Part shown: positions 1 to 7,595 of the stretch, in pieces
How positions within the stretch are numbered: the stretch's first letter is position 1
How the letters are laid out: each line of letters opens with the position of its first letter
Source: Hymenobacter mellowenesis
GTDB lineage: Bacteria; Bacteroidota; Bacteroidia; Cytophagales; Hymenobacteraceae
Length of the DNA stretch: 64,000 bases
Direction: 5' to 3'
Assembly (NCBI RefSeq): GCF_030581005.1
Contig: NZ_JAUQSX010000018.1
Coordinates: forward strand, 1 to 64,000
Notes under the pieces: model-generated
Told to the model about the DNA's origin: nothing
The model's database searches: none
What the model saw: only the letters and a program-made list of their open reading frames with translations
Made by a program: the position numbers and the translations under genes

Positions 1-93
1 TCTAAGCTATCCAGAAGGACCGCCTGGCCCTCCCGGCGTCGGCGCGCCGGAGCCGCCCCGCACGCATTAGTACTTACTCGCTCCGGCGCTAAA

Positions 94-129
94 GATGCTT
101 CGGCTGCGCGGACGCCAGATGGGCATGAC
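94..129 (-). repeat. Lone REP-like half element
   Basis: Read on the minus strand this is one arm of the GTCATG...GAAGCATC repeat found as inverted pairs elsewhere in the window. It carries an enlarged middle (CATCTGGCGTCCGCGCAGCC) that also occurs, with one change, in the left arm of the 10977-11085 copy, so the two belong to one subfamily. No partner arm is present. I see no gene in the rest of bases 1-156. Confidence 0.7.
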
Positions 130-156
130 GTTCCTCTCCTCTATGTCAAGCTAACC

Positions 157-879
157 CTACCGCTTGGCGAAGCCCTGCGTCGTGAGCTTCAATTGGCTCA
201 AATCGAGGCCGAAGCCAGTGCGGAAGTTTTGGGCAACAGTGTTGCGGTAAGCCGGGTAAGCCTTCTGCTTCACGGCCGACTGCCAACCGCCTTGTAAAAT
301 GACGGTTTGCAACTTTAGCTCTTCGCCAAATTTGGCCGCGGCGAGCGGGTCGTCGGGCTTAAAGTTGGGGTTTTGGGCCAGAATATTGGCCACCTGCGCG
401 CGGACGCCCCGCGCCAGGGGCGGGCCGATGGCCTTGTCGTCCTGCAGGTTGTGCACAATGGCGTAGCCCATCAGCAGGTAGCATGCCATGGCGTCGGCGG
501 CATCGGTGGCGCGCAGGCCGGTGCCTTTGATGATTTCGGCGTAGGTCTGGTCGTAATCGTACTTGCCAGGGCCGAATACTGACGCCAGCGCACTGGCGCC
601 GGTCGGGTTGGTCGGCTTCAACTGCTCCACGGCCCGCTCCACGGTTTGCTCGCGCATGGCGGGCGAAGGGCGGTAGGAATAGCTGGGCGCCGCCTTGGCC
701 GAAACCGCGTTGCCGCCTTTGGCCGCGGCAGCACGTTTTTCCAGGTCGTATTGCACGGCTGCGCCGCCGGTCCAGCCGGTCATCAGCGTCATGTCGAGGG
801 CCGGGCCAACCTGGCCGTGGCTTCGGAAAAGGGGACCGAGCAGCAGGGCGCCGCTGAGCACAAGCGGGAGGATTTTCAT
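157..879 (-). CDS. Secreted protein of unknown function (DUF6683-like)
   Basis: A 240-residue exported protein. The start is placed at 879, where MKILPLVLSGALLLGPLF forms a signal peptide; an upstream in-frame extension to 984 would bury this signal and is unlikely. The mature part begins with a Gly/Ala-rich linker, followed by a predicted helical region containing FGPGKYDYDQTYAEIIKGTGL and a C-terminal SQLKLT segment. Its overall look resembles DUF6683 proteins of Hymenobacter relatives, but that is from memory. No catalytic motif is visible and it has no operon partner. Confidence 0.7.
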   Translation of the reverse strand: MKILPLVLSGALLLGPLFRSHGQVGPALDMTLMTGWTGGAAVQYDLEKRAAAAKGGNAVSAKAAPSYSYRPSPAMREQTVERAVEQLKPTNPTGASALASVFGPGKYDYDQTYAEIIKGTGLRATDAADAMACYLLMGYAIVHNLQDDKAIGPPLARGVRAQVANILAQNPNFKPDDPLAAAKFGEELKLQTVILQGGWQSAVKQKAYPAYRNTVAQNFRTGFGLDLSQLKLTTQGFAKR

Positions 880-1028
880 ACAGCAAGCAGGCTGATAGCC
901 AGATTGGTGAACACACTGCCTACGATTGATGCGGGGGAGAAGTTGGCAAATGCCCCACGCCAAAGCCTCCGGCCAGCGGCACACTGGCCGCTGACCGGAG
1001 GCTTGCTCACGCTGCCAAAGTAGCCGGA

Positions 1029-1895
1029 TTATTTGCCGTAAACCGACTTCAGGTAGGTTTTTAAATCCGTGGGCTTGCGGCCGAGCAACTGCTCGAATGT
1101 GGGGCTGGGAGCGTTGAACTCGTTGTCTTTCATGGCCTGGGTCATGCCCACCATCAGGTCGATGAAGGGCTGGGGCACCTGGTGCTGGCGCAGGGTGGCG
1201 GCCAGCTCTTCGCCCGTGATGGGCACGTACTCCACGGGTTGGCCGGCGGCTTCGCTCAGGCCGGCGGCAATGTCCTGGATGGAATAGGCCGGGCCGGGCG
1301 CAATGTCGTAGGTTTGGTTGTCGTGGCCTTTGGAAGCCAGTACATTGGCTAAAGCCTCGCCGATTTCTTCGCGCAGAGCGTAGCTCACCTTACCGTCGCC
1401 CAATGTGGAGTAGAGCTTACCGCTGGGCAGCGTGCCTTCGCCCACCAGCATCGGGATGATGTCGAGGTAGAGCGTGTTGCGGAAAATGGTGTACGTCAGG
1501 CCCGAGTCCTTCAGGTATTGTTCGGTGGAAAAGTGACCGGGCGACGCGCCGAAGGCCGATTCCGGCGACGGATTGACCACGCTGGTGTACACGATGTGGC
1601 GTACGCCGGCCTGCTGGGCGGCATCAATCACGTTCTTATGCTCACGCAGCCGGGCGTTGTATTCCAGCTCGCTGGTCGAGATGAGCAGCACGGTTTCGAC
1701 GCCCTGGAAGGCCGCTAGCAGGCTGGCGGGGTCGTTGTAGTCGCCTTGGCGCACGACTATGCCCTGCGGGAGGGTGCTGGCGGCCTTTTGTGGGTCGCGC
1801 ACCACGGCCACGATTTCGGAAGGAGCAATTTTGGCCGCGAGGGCTTTGGTGGTGGCGAGGCCGAGGTGGCCAGTGGCGCCGGTGATGGCAATCAT
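1029..1895 (-). CDS. NmrA/QorB-type NAD(P)-binding reductase (SDR family)
   Basis: A 288-residue atypical short-chain dehydrogenase. MIAITGATGHLGLATTKAL at the N-terminus is the dinucleotide-binding Rossmann motif (GATGHLG), which fixes the start at 1895 although the frame stays open to 2018. YTSVVNP and the C-terminal FEQLLGRKPTDLKTYL follow the NmrA/QorB pattern, in which members act as NAD(P)H:quinone oxidoreductases or redox sensors. It is divergent from an HxlR regulator across a 100-base gap; this pairing is common, the regulator repressing the reductase. The exact substrate cannot be told from sequence. Confidence 0.88.
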   Translation of the reverse strand: MIAITGATGHLGLATTKALAAKIAPSEIVAVVRDPQKAASTLPQGIVVRQGDYNDPASLLAAFQGVETVLLISTSELEYNARLREHKNVIDAAQQAGVRHIVYTSVVNPSPESAFGASPGHFSTEQYLKDSGLTYTIFRNTLYLDIIPMLVGEGTLPSGKLYSTLGDGKVSYALREEIGEALANVLASKGHDNQTYDIAPGPAYSIQDIAAGLSEAAGQPVEYVPITGEELAATLRQHQVPQPFIDLMVGMTQAMKDNEFNAPSPTFEQLLGRKPTDLKTYLKSVYGK

Positions 1896-1899
1896 AGAG

Positions 1900-1930
1900 T
1901 TGGGAGTTAAAGGGCCAATGGTTACTTTTG
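1900..1930 (+). promoter_or_regulatory. Promoter of the HxlR gene
   Basis: TTG at 1900-1902 and TACTTTTG at 1923-1930 are separated by 20 bases, the spacing usual for Bacteroidota promoters. The -7 box overlaps the inverted repeat at 1921-1935, which suggests autorepression. Confidence 0.55.
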
Positions 1931-1935
1931 GTAAC
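1921..1935. promoter_or_regulatory. Candidate HxlR operator
   Basis: GTTAC-TTTTG-GTAAC is a perfect 5+5 inverted repeat. It lies between the two divergent genes, overlaps the -7 box of the regulator and covers the predicted start site of the reductase, so one bound dimer could repress both promoters. Binding by the adjacent HxlR protein is inference. Confidence 0.5.
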
Positions 1936-1936
1936 T

Positions 1937-1968
1937 CAAAGGTATTCGGCCCTTTTGCTCCGGCGCAA
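1937..1968 (-). promoter_or_regulatory. Promoter of the NmrA-like gene
   Basis: On the minus strand TACCTTTG (1944-1937) matches the Bacteroidota -7 box TAnnTTTG, with TTG (1968-1966) 21 bases upstream as a -33 element. The predicted transcript starts near 1933, inside the shared inverted repeat, and has a leader of about 40 bases. Confidence 0.55.
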
Positions 1969-1995
1969 GAAGGCATTAATTTCTGCCCAAGGCAC

Positions 1996-2421
1996 ATGGA
2001 AGTAACTGTTGTTGACAATCAGGCCGCTGAAGTTCGGGCTGCCGCCAAAAAAATTATCACCGTGCCGGCCTTCGGCTTCGGCCTCTGCCCCGTGCGCGAC
2101 ATCTTGGACCGCTTCGGCGACAAATGGTCCTTGCTGTCCATTCTGCACCTGGGCAGCACCGACAGCCTGCGCTTCAACGAGTTGCGCAAGCGCATCGACG
2201 GCATTTCGCAGCGAATGCTCACCGTCACGCTCCGGGCGCTGGAGGCCGACGGGCTGGTGCAGCGCACGGTGTATGCCGAGGTGCCGCCCCGCGTAGAGTA
2301 CGCCCTCACGGAGCTGGGCCAAAGCCTACTGGGCGCCGTAATTGAGTTTGGCAACTGGGCCTCTGCCCACGCCCCGGCCATTGCCGAAGCCCGGCAGCGG
2401 GGAGCATTAGCCGCCGCGTAA
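1996..2421 (+). CDS. HxlR-family winged-helix transcriptional regulator
   Basis: A 141-residue DNA-binding protein. CPVRDILDRFGDKWSLLSIL followed by LRFNELRKRI and ISQRMLTVTLRALEADGLV is the HxlR winged helix-turn-helix (about residues 30-115), and the PPRVEYALTELG segment is the wing. HxlR proteins normally have 100-130 residues, so I choose the ATG at 1996 over upstream starts at 1759-1918, which would run through the promoter. The Cys in GLCPVRD is typical of redox- or electrophile-sensing members. It probably controls the divergent NmrA-like gene. Confidence 0.9.
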   Translation: MEVTVVDNQAAEVRAAAKKIITVPAFGFGLCPVRDILDRFGDKWSLLSILHLGSTDSLRFNELRKRIDGISQRMLTVTLRALEADGLVQRTVYAEVPPRVEYALTELGQSLLGAVIEFGNWASAHAPAIAEARQRGALAAA

Positions 2422-2431
2422 GTGCCCTGAA

Positions 2432-2920
2432 TTAGCCCTGGTATGGGCCGCCGGGCTCACCCCAGCCCCAGCGCGGCATGGGGGCGTCGGTCGCTACGCC
2501 TACCTCGCCGGTGGTGTTGGAATTGATGACGGCAATGCGGGTGCCCCACTCCAGGTAGGCCACGAAGGCGGAGCGGAATTCCGGGTCGTCGGGCAGGGCC
2601 AGCTCATCGGCCGTTTCCAGCAGCAGGTGCACCCAGCGCCGCCGGTGCTGTTCGGTAAGATGCCGCGAAAAGTGCTTTTGAATCATCTGGAAATGGCTGC
2701 CTTCGGTGGCGCTGTACTGAGCCGGGCCGCCGAATACCTCGGCCAGAAAATGCGCGACGTGCATCGAATGGTTGGGCGCCATGTGCCGGAAAATGGGCTC
2801 CAGCAGCTCATCCTGAAACACTTTCTGGTAAAACGCGGCCGTGAGGTTTTCGAAAGCGGGCATGCCGCCGGCCCATTCGTAGAGCGTAGGCACCGGTTTA
2901 GTATCGGAGGAAGGAAGCAT
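2432..2920 (-). CDS. Group II truncated haemoglobin
   Basis: A 162-residue globin binding haem and O2 or NO. LYEWAGGMPAFENLTAAFYQ and DELLEPIF form the A/B helix region, FGGPAQYS is the group II signature, and His83 in MIQKHFSRHL aligns with the proximal haem ligand. The RWVHLLLETAD helix and a Gly/Pro-rich tail of about 30 residues complete it; group II members usually have 125-135 residues, so the tail is extra. The start at 2920 is the first ATG that begins the globin fold; the frame remains open far upstream only because it runs antisense to the next gene. Confidence 0.88.
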   Translation of the reverse strand: MLPSSDTKPVPTLYEWAGGMPAFENLTAAFYQKVFQDELLEPIFRHMAPNHSMHVAHFLAEVFGGPAQYSATEGSHFQMIQKHFSRHLTEQHRRRWVHLLLETADELALPDDPEFRSAFVAYLEWGTRIAVINSNTTGEVGVATDAPMPRWGWGEPGGPYQG

Positions 2921-3094
2921 GACGGCCGGACGGTTGGGATTGTTCGCTAAATCTAGGCAGGAAGCGGCCTTTTCCGCTCGCTGCCAAGGCCCTGGCGCGT
3001 GACAATAAGGCGCGGGTGTACCTCGCGTGGTGAGCTGTGCCGCTGAAACGCGCGCTTGTGGCTGTCGTACAGCCAAAGCCTTTTGCCTCACTCC

Positions 3095-5329
3095 ATGGAA
3101 AACCCTTCGCCCCCAACGCCCAGCACCGGCCAGCCACTCAACCGCGTAGATGGCCGCCAGAAAGTGACCGGCCAGGCCCGCTACGCGGCCGAGTACGCCC
3201 TGCCGGACTGCGCGCATGGCGTGCTGGTGTGCAGCGCCATTGCCCGGGGCCGCATCCGGCGGCTTGACGTGGCCGCGGCCGAGCAGGCGCCCGGCGTGCT
3301 CCGCATCGTATCGCACCTGAACGCGCCCAAAGCGCCCGGCTACCTGAGCGCCGAAACTGCCAAAAACCCGCGTGTGGAAGGCCAGGAAATCAAGGTTTTC
3401 TTCGATGACCAGCTGCATTTCAGCAACCAGCCCGTGGCGCTGGCCGTGGCCGAAACCCTGGAGCAGGCCCAGCACGCCGCCTCGCTCATTCGGGTCGAAT
3501 ACGAAACTGCCCCGCACCAGACGGACCTGGCGAAAAGCCTGGCCCAGAACCTCACCCCGAAAAAAGAGGGCGAGTACCTGCGCGGCCAGCCCGACGCCTA
3601 CAAAACGGCCCCGGTCCACATCGAGCAGGAATACCGCACACCTTTGCAGGTGCACCACCCCATGGAAATGCACGCCGTGGTGGCGCTTTGGGAAGGCGAG
3701 AAGCTGACGGTGTACACCAAAACGCAGGGGCCGAAGCTGGCTCAGCAGGACTTGATGCGGATGTTTCAATTGCCGGCCGAGAGCGTGCGGGTGCATTCGG
3801 AGTTTGTGGGCGGGGCGTTCGGGGGCTCGTCGCGCATCTGGCCGCCGGAAGTGGCGGCCATTCTGGCGGCCAAGCTGGTGGGGCGCCCGGTGAATCTCAT
3901 GAACCGGCGCGAGCACGAGTTCAACCAGGTGGGCTACCGGCCGCAGTCCATCCAGCGCATCGGCCTCGGCGCCCAGGCCGATGGCACGCTGGTGGGCCTC
4001 ACGCACCGGGCCTATGGGAGCACCTCGCGCCACGAGCAGTTTGTGGAGCGCATCGTGCACCCCACCAAAACGGCTTATGCGGTGCCCAACCTCAACACCC
4101 ACTACCGCCTCGTGCCCCTCGACCTGAGCACGCCCGCCTGGACGCGCGGCCCCGGCGAAACCAGCGGCTCCTTTGCCCTCGAAAGCGCCATGGACGAACT
4201 GGCCGTGGCCCTGCAAATGGACCCGCTGGCTTTGCGCCTGAAAAACTACGCCGACCACGACCCCGACTCCGGCAAGCCCTGGAGCAGCAAGCATCTGCGC
4301 CAGTGCTACGAGCGCGGCGCCGCGCTCTTCGGCTGGAGCAAGCGGACGCCCGCGCCGCGCTCCATGCAGGCCGACGGCTACCTGGTGGGTTGGGGCATGA
4401 GCACCGGCATCTACAAATCGGAGCGCAACGCCGCCACCGCCCGCGCCCGCCTGCTGCCCGACGGCACCCTGCTGGTTCAAAGCGCCACCGCTGACACTGG
4501 CCCCGGTACCGCCACCATCATGACGCAGATTGCGGCCGACGCCAGCGGCATGCCCGCCGCTAGTATCCGCTTCGAGCTGGGCGAATCGGCGCTGCCGGAG
4601 GCGCCCTTGCAGGCCGGCTCGCACACGGCCACCTCGGTGGGCACGGCGGTGCACGAAGTGTGCGCCGCCCTGAAAAAGCAGCTGCTGGATTTGGCCGTGC
4701 GCGTGCCTGGCAAGGCGCTGGGCAAGGTAAAAGCCGAAGAATTATCGGCCGAAAACGGCTTTGTCATTTCTCTCAAAAAGAACGGCCGGCGCCTGAGCTA
4801 CGGCGAGGTGCTGAAGCAGCACGGGCTGCCCGCGCTGGACGTGACGCAGAAAGCCGAAGAATCGCCGGAGATGAAAAACTACATCGGTAAGTCGTTCTGC
4901 GCCAATTTCGTGGAGGTGCGAGTGCATCCGCTCACGCGCGAGGTGCGGGTGAGCCGCGTGGTGAGCGTGGTGGATGCCGGCCGGGTGCTCAACGCCAAAA
5001 CCGCCCGCAGCCAAGTGCTGGGCGCCGTGGTGTGGGGCATCGGAATCGCCCTGCTCGAAGAAGCCCGCCTCGACCACCGCTACGGCCGCGTGGTGAACCA
5101 CGACCTGGCCGACTACCACCTGCCCACAAACGCCGACGTACCCGCCATCGAAGTCGAATTCATCAACGAGCCCGACCCGGTGCTTGACCCCATCGGCGCC
5201 AAAGGCCTGGGCGAAATCGGCCTCGTGGGCTTCACCGCCGCCGTGGCCAACGCCGTGTACCACGCCACCGGCCGGCGCGTGCGCGAGTTGCCCATCACGC
5301 CGGATAAGCTGACGGGGCCGCTGGCGTGA
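3095..5329 (+). CDS. Xanthine dehydrogenase family protein, molybdopterin-binding subunit
   Basis: A 744-residue large subunit of a molybdenum hydroxylase (YagR/CoxL-like). The N-terminal a/b hammerhead domain starts at LNRVDGRQKVTGQARYAAEY. The Mo-cofactor region has FVGGAFGGSS and RGPGETSGSFALESAMDEL, and KGLGEIGLVG near the C-terminus carries the catalytic Glu. The length matches full-length YagR-type proteins. Such enzymes need a 2Fe-2S subunit and usually a FAD subunit, normally encoded just upstream; none is present here. The substrate (purine or aldehyde) cannot be assigned. Start chosen at MENPSPP, 3095. Confidence 0.9.
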   Translation: MENPSPPTPSTGQPLNRVDGRQKVTGQARYAAEYALPDCAHGVLVCSAIARGRIRRLDVAAAEQAPGVLRIVSHLNAPKAPGYLSAETAKNPRVEGQEIKVFFDDQLHFSNQPVALAVAETLEQAQHAASLIRVEYETAPHQTDLAKSLAQNLTPKKEGEYLRGQPDAYKTAPVHIEQEYRTPLQVHHPMEMHAVVALWEGEKLTVYTKTQGPKLAQQDLMRMFQLPAESVRVHSEFVGGAFGGSSRIWPPEVAAILAAKLVGRPVNLMNRREHEFNQVGYRPQSIQRIGLGAQADGTLVGLTHRAYGSTSRHEQFVERIVHPTKTAYAVPNLNTHYRLVPLDLSTPAWTRGPGETSGSFALESAMDELAVALQMDPLALRLKNYADHDPDSGKPWSSKHLRQCYERGAALFGWSKRTPAPRSMQADGYLVGWGMSTGIYKSERNAATARARLLPDGTLLVQSATADTGPGTATIMTQIAADASGMPAASIRFELGESALPEAPLQAGSHTATSVGTAVHEVCAALKKQLLDLAVRVPGKALGKVKAEELSAENGFVISLKKNGRRLSYGEVLKQHGLPALDVTQKAEESPEMKNYIGKSFCANFVEVRVHPLTREVRVSRVVSVVDAGRVLNAKTARSQVLGAVVWGIGIALLEEARLDHRYGRVVNHDLADYHLPTNADVPAIEVEFINEPDPVLDPIGAKGLGEIGLVGFTAAVANAVYHATGRRVRELPITPDKLTGPLA

Positions 5330-5370
5330 GGATGAGTAGGGCAATAAATGAGTAGGGAAATAATAGAACG

Positions 5371-5458
5371 GTCATGCTGAGCGTAGCCGAAGCATCTCTA
5401 CCACGCAAGTATTCATTTACTAAAGCGGTAGAGATGCTTCGGCTACGCTCAGCATGAC
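5371..5458. repeat. REPIN-like palindrome, TGCT/AGCA type
   Basis: Two 32-base arms (5371-5402 and 5427-5458) are exact reverse complements around a 24-base loop. Each arm begins GTCA and contains TGCT-GAGCGTAGCCGA-AGCA, itself able to fold into a small hairpin. It lies between convergent genes. Confidence 0.85.
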
Positions 5459-5495
5459 GTTCTTTTTCCCCTACTCTACCAATAAACCACAAAAA

Positions 5496-5522
5496 AGCCC
5501 CGGCCAATCGGCCGGGGCTTTT
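5496..5522. terminator. Bidirectional intrinsic terminator
   Basis: A 10-bp GC-rich stem (AGCCCCGGCC / GGCCGGGGCT, loop AATC) flanked by an A-run on the left and T-run on the right. It can end both the molybdopterin subunit gene and the convergent Spy-like gene. Confidence 0.85.
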
Positions 5523-5547
5523 GCTTGACTCAGCCAGATTCACCGGC

Positions 5548-6111
5548 TTAGTTCTCGGTTTTCATCTTCACTCCGTCGGCTTTGGTTTTCACCTTGTCGC
5601 CTTTCACTTTGACTTTTTCGCCGTCGTCGGTTTTGGCTTTCATCTTTTCGATGCTCTCGCCATCAACGGGACGGCCGTCCATTCCGGGGCCACCCATGCC
5701 GGGGCCGCGGCCGCCGCGGTTCATGCGGTTGGCCTCCATGGTGGTGTATTTGGTGTACTGGTCGGCGGTCAGCACTTCTTTGAATTGGGCGTCGTACTTG
5801 GTGCGGCTGGCTTGCATCTGTTCGCGCATTTTGTCGCGGTCGCCGCCGGCCTGGCCGCGCATGGCCTGCATTTCCTGGCCGCGGGCCATCATGATTTGCT
5901 GCACTTTGGCCGACTGGTCGGCGCTGAGGCCGAGCTCCTGGGTCATGCGCTCGGTCTGGCGCTTGGCCATTTCCTCGGGGTTGCCTTGCATGCGGCCGCC
6001 GCCTTGCATGCCACCTTGCATACCGCCGGCATCGCCGGAGGTGGTTTGGGCAGCAGCGCTGCCAATGGTGATGGCGCAGGCGGCCAACAGGAGCAACAGG
6101 GACTTTTTCAT
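5548..6111 (-). CDS. Secreted Spy/CpxP-like protein, Met/Gly-rich (DUF4890-like)
   Basis: A 187-residue exported protein. MKKSLLLLLAACAITIGSAAA is a clear signal peptide and sets the start at 6111. Residues about 45-130 have the Spy-like helical pattern MTQELGLSADQSAKVQQIM ... VLTADQYTKYTTMEANR, as in periplasmic chaperones or envelope-stress proteins. Gly/Met-rich segments flank it, and the C-terminus is Lys/Asp-rich (KVKVKGDKVKTKADG). The fold class is well supported; the specific role is not. Confidence 0.75.
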   Translation of the reverse strand: MKKSLLLLLAACAITIGSAAAQTTSGDAGGMQGGMQGGGRMQGNPEEMAKRQTERMTQELGLSADQSAKVQQIMMARGQEMQAMRGQAGGDRDKMREQMQASRTKYDAQFKEVLTADQYTKYTTMEANRMNRGGRGPGMGGPGMDGRPVDGESIEKMKAKTDDGEKVKVKGDKVKTKADGVKMKTEN

Positions 6112-6229
6112 CGTTAAGAGTTGAAATGATTGGGGGTGAGAAACAGGTAACGGAAAGACGTTGTACGAGAAAGCCCCGACGAGAGTAATCAAGTGGGACT
6201 TTTCGTGTCAGTTCGGACGGATGCGCGGC

Positions 6230-6643
6230 TTAGCGGCGGCCGTCGTTGCGGTGGGCGGCTTCCCAGCGGGCGCGTTCTTCGTTGGTCACGCGGTGCTTTT
6301 TGTCGAAGCCATAGTTAAAATCCTTGTCGTTGCGGTCGTCGCGCTTGTCGTACTTGCGGTCGTTTTTTTCGTCGCGCTTGTCGTCTTTGCGGTCTTCCTT
6401 GCGGTCGCGCTTGTCTTCTTTGCGGTCGTTGCGGTGGGCTTCTTCCCAGCGCTTGCGCTCGTCGGGCGTCACGCGGTGCTTCTTGTCGAAACCGTAGTTG
6501 AAATCCTTGTCGTTGCGGTCGTTCAGCCGGTCGTAGGGATTCTGTTGAATGGTGGCAGAAGCGCTGGCCGTAGTCGGCGCGGCCATGGCGGTGCTGGCCA
6601 TCAGGCTGGCCGCTGCGAGGATGGAAAGGAGGGAGGTTTTCAT
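6230..6643 (-). CDS. Secreted, highly charged tandem-repeat protein A
   Basis: A 137-residue exported protein with signal peptide MKTSLLSILAAASLMASTAMA. Residues 42-73 and 103-134 are near-identical copies of a unit reading DRNDKDFNYGFDKKHRVT then xxERxRWExAHRND. They are joined by a Lys/Asp/Arg-rich linker (KEDKRDRKEDRKDDKRDEKN). A paralogue with the same unit lies 219 bases away at 6863-7267. I recognise no family. The charge pattern suggests an extended envelope or matrix protein, but that is speculation. A longer frame to 6724 exists; the signal peptide argues against it. Confidence 0.7.
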   Translation of the reverse strand: MKTSLLSILAAASLMASTAMAAPTTASASATIQQNPYDRLNDRNDKDFNYGFDKKHRVTPDERKRWEEAHRNDRKEDKRDRKEDRKDDKRDEKNDRKYDKRDDRNDKDFNYGFDKKHRVTNEERARWEAAHRNDGRR

Positions 6644-6862
6644 GGCGTTGATTGGGGGGTGAATGTGAATGGTGAAAACGTGGGTGGTAAGGAGGCAACT
6701 CCGGCGTGAATGGCCCCGACACATGAGTGTCGGAGGCTACATCAGCTGAAGATTCTACAGAGGTAACGGCAAACGTGCGGCCGAAAGCGGGCGCTGGGAA
6801 ATAAGCTGGACCAAGAGGCCCGATTCGTCGCCCAATTCCGGCTTTAGCCCGGGCCGGGCCGA

Positions 6863-7267
6863 TTAGCGGTGGCCGTATTGGCGCTGGCCGCGCTGCTGGG
6901 CTTCGCGCTGAGCCCGGATTTGGGCTTCGCGCTGAGCGCGCTGCTGGGCTTCCCAGCGGGCACGTTCCTGGGCCGTTACGCGGTGGTTGCGCTCAAAGCC
7001 GTAGTTCTGGTTGCGGTCGAAGTGGTCGTCGTCGCGGTCGTTGCGGCGGTCGTCATCGCGGCGGTTATCGTTGCGGTGGGCGGCTTCCCAGCGGGCTTTT
7101 TCGGCATTGCTTACGCGGTGGTTACGGTCGTAGCCATAGTTGAAATCTTTGCTGTTGCGGTCGTCGCGGCCATCGTTGCGGTGGTCGAAAGGCCCCTCGG
7201 CGGCGAAAGCGGCGGAGGAAGTGAAGAGGGCAGCGGCGGCGATGATGGAAAACAAGGAAGCTTTCAT
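6863..7267 (-). CDS. Secreted tandem-repeat protein B, paralogue of A
   Basis: A 134-residue exported protein with signal peptide MKASLFSIIAAAALFTSSAAFA. Two copies of the unit seen in the neighbouring gene occur at residues 36-67 (DFNYGYDRNHRVSNAEKARW) and 84-110 (NQNYGFERNHRVTAQERARW). The conserved core is NYG[FY]-x3-HRV[TS]-xxE[RK]ARWEA. The tail is Arg/Gln-rich (QRAQREAQIRAQREAQQRGQ). The shared signal peptide and repeat indicate a tandem duplication. The function is unknown. Confidence 0.7.
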   Translation of the reverse strand: MKASLFSIIAAAALFTSSAAFAAEGPFDHRNDGRDDRNSKDFNYGYDRNHRVSNAEKARWEAAHRNDNRRDDDRRNDRDDDHFDRNQNYGFERNHRVTAQERARWEAQQRAQREAQIRAQREAQQRGQRQYGHR

Positions 7268-7595
7268 GGTTTCTAGCTGAAGAGAGGTGAGGAGTGGGGT
7301 TGAGAAAGGCCGGGCTCGGCGGCTGCAGGCAGCGGGCCCCGGAGGTGAGAATCGCCTCAGCCTGCCAGGGTATTTGCAAACCATCGGCCGAACTGCGGCC
7401 AAAAAAGCCGATGTGGACGGGTAGGCGCCGAGCGCCGACCAACCGGCGCTATTGCCAGACCGAGCCACGGAAAGCATCTCGTGCAATGGCGCGGAAAGCC
7501 GGTTTTCAAACCGTTCGGGCCTGCTGCGCGCCGTCGTCCGCGCCCCGTTTTGCTTACCTTAGGCCAATTAAAAACGCCCACTCAAGCCCTTTCCA
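7268..7595. other. Divergent intergenic region
   Basis: This gap separates repeat protein B from the M28 peptidase. TACCTTAG at 7555-7562 is a one-mismatch -7 box that could serve the peptidase gene. I see no other gene, repeat or RNA in it. Confidence 0.4.

Noticed and set aside
2921..4654. N-terminal extension of the truncated haemoglobin frame by about 580 codons
   Set aside because: The extension is antisense to the molybdopterin subunit and has shadow-like composition; the globin begins at 2920.
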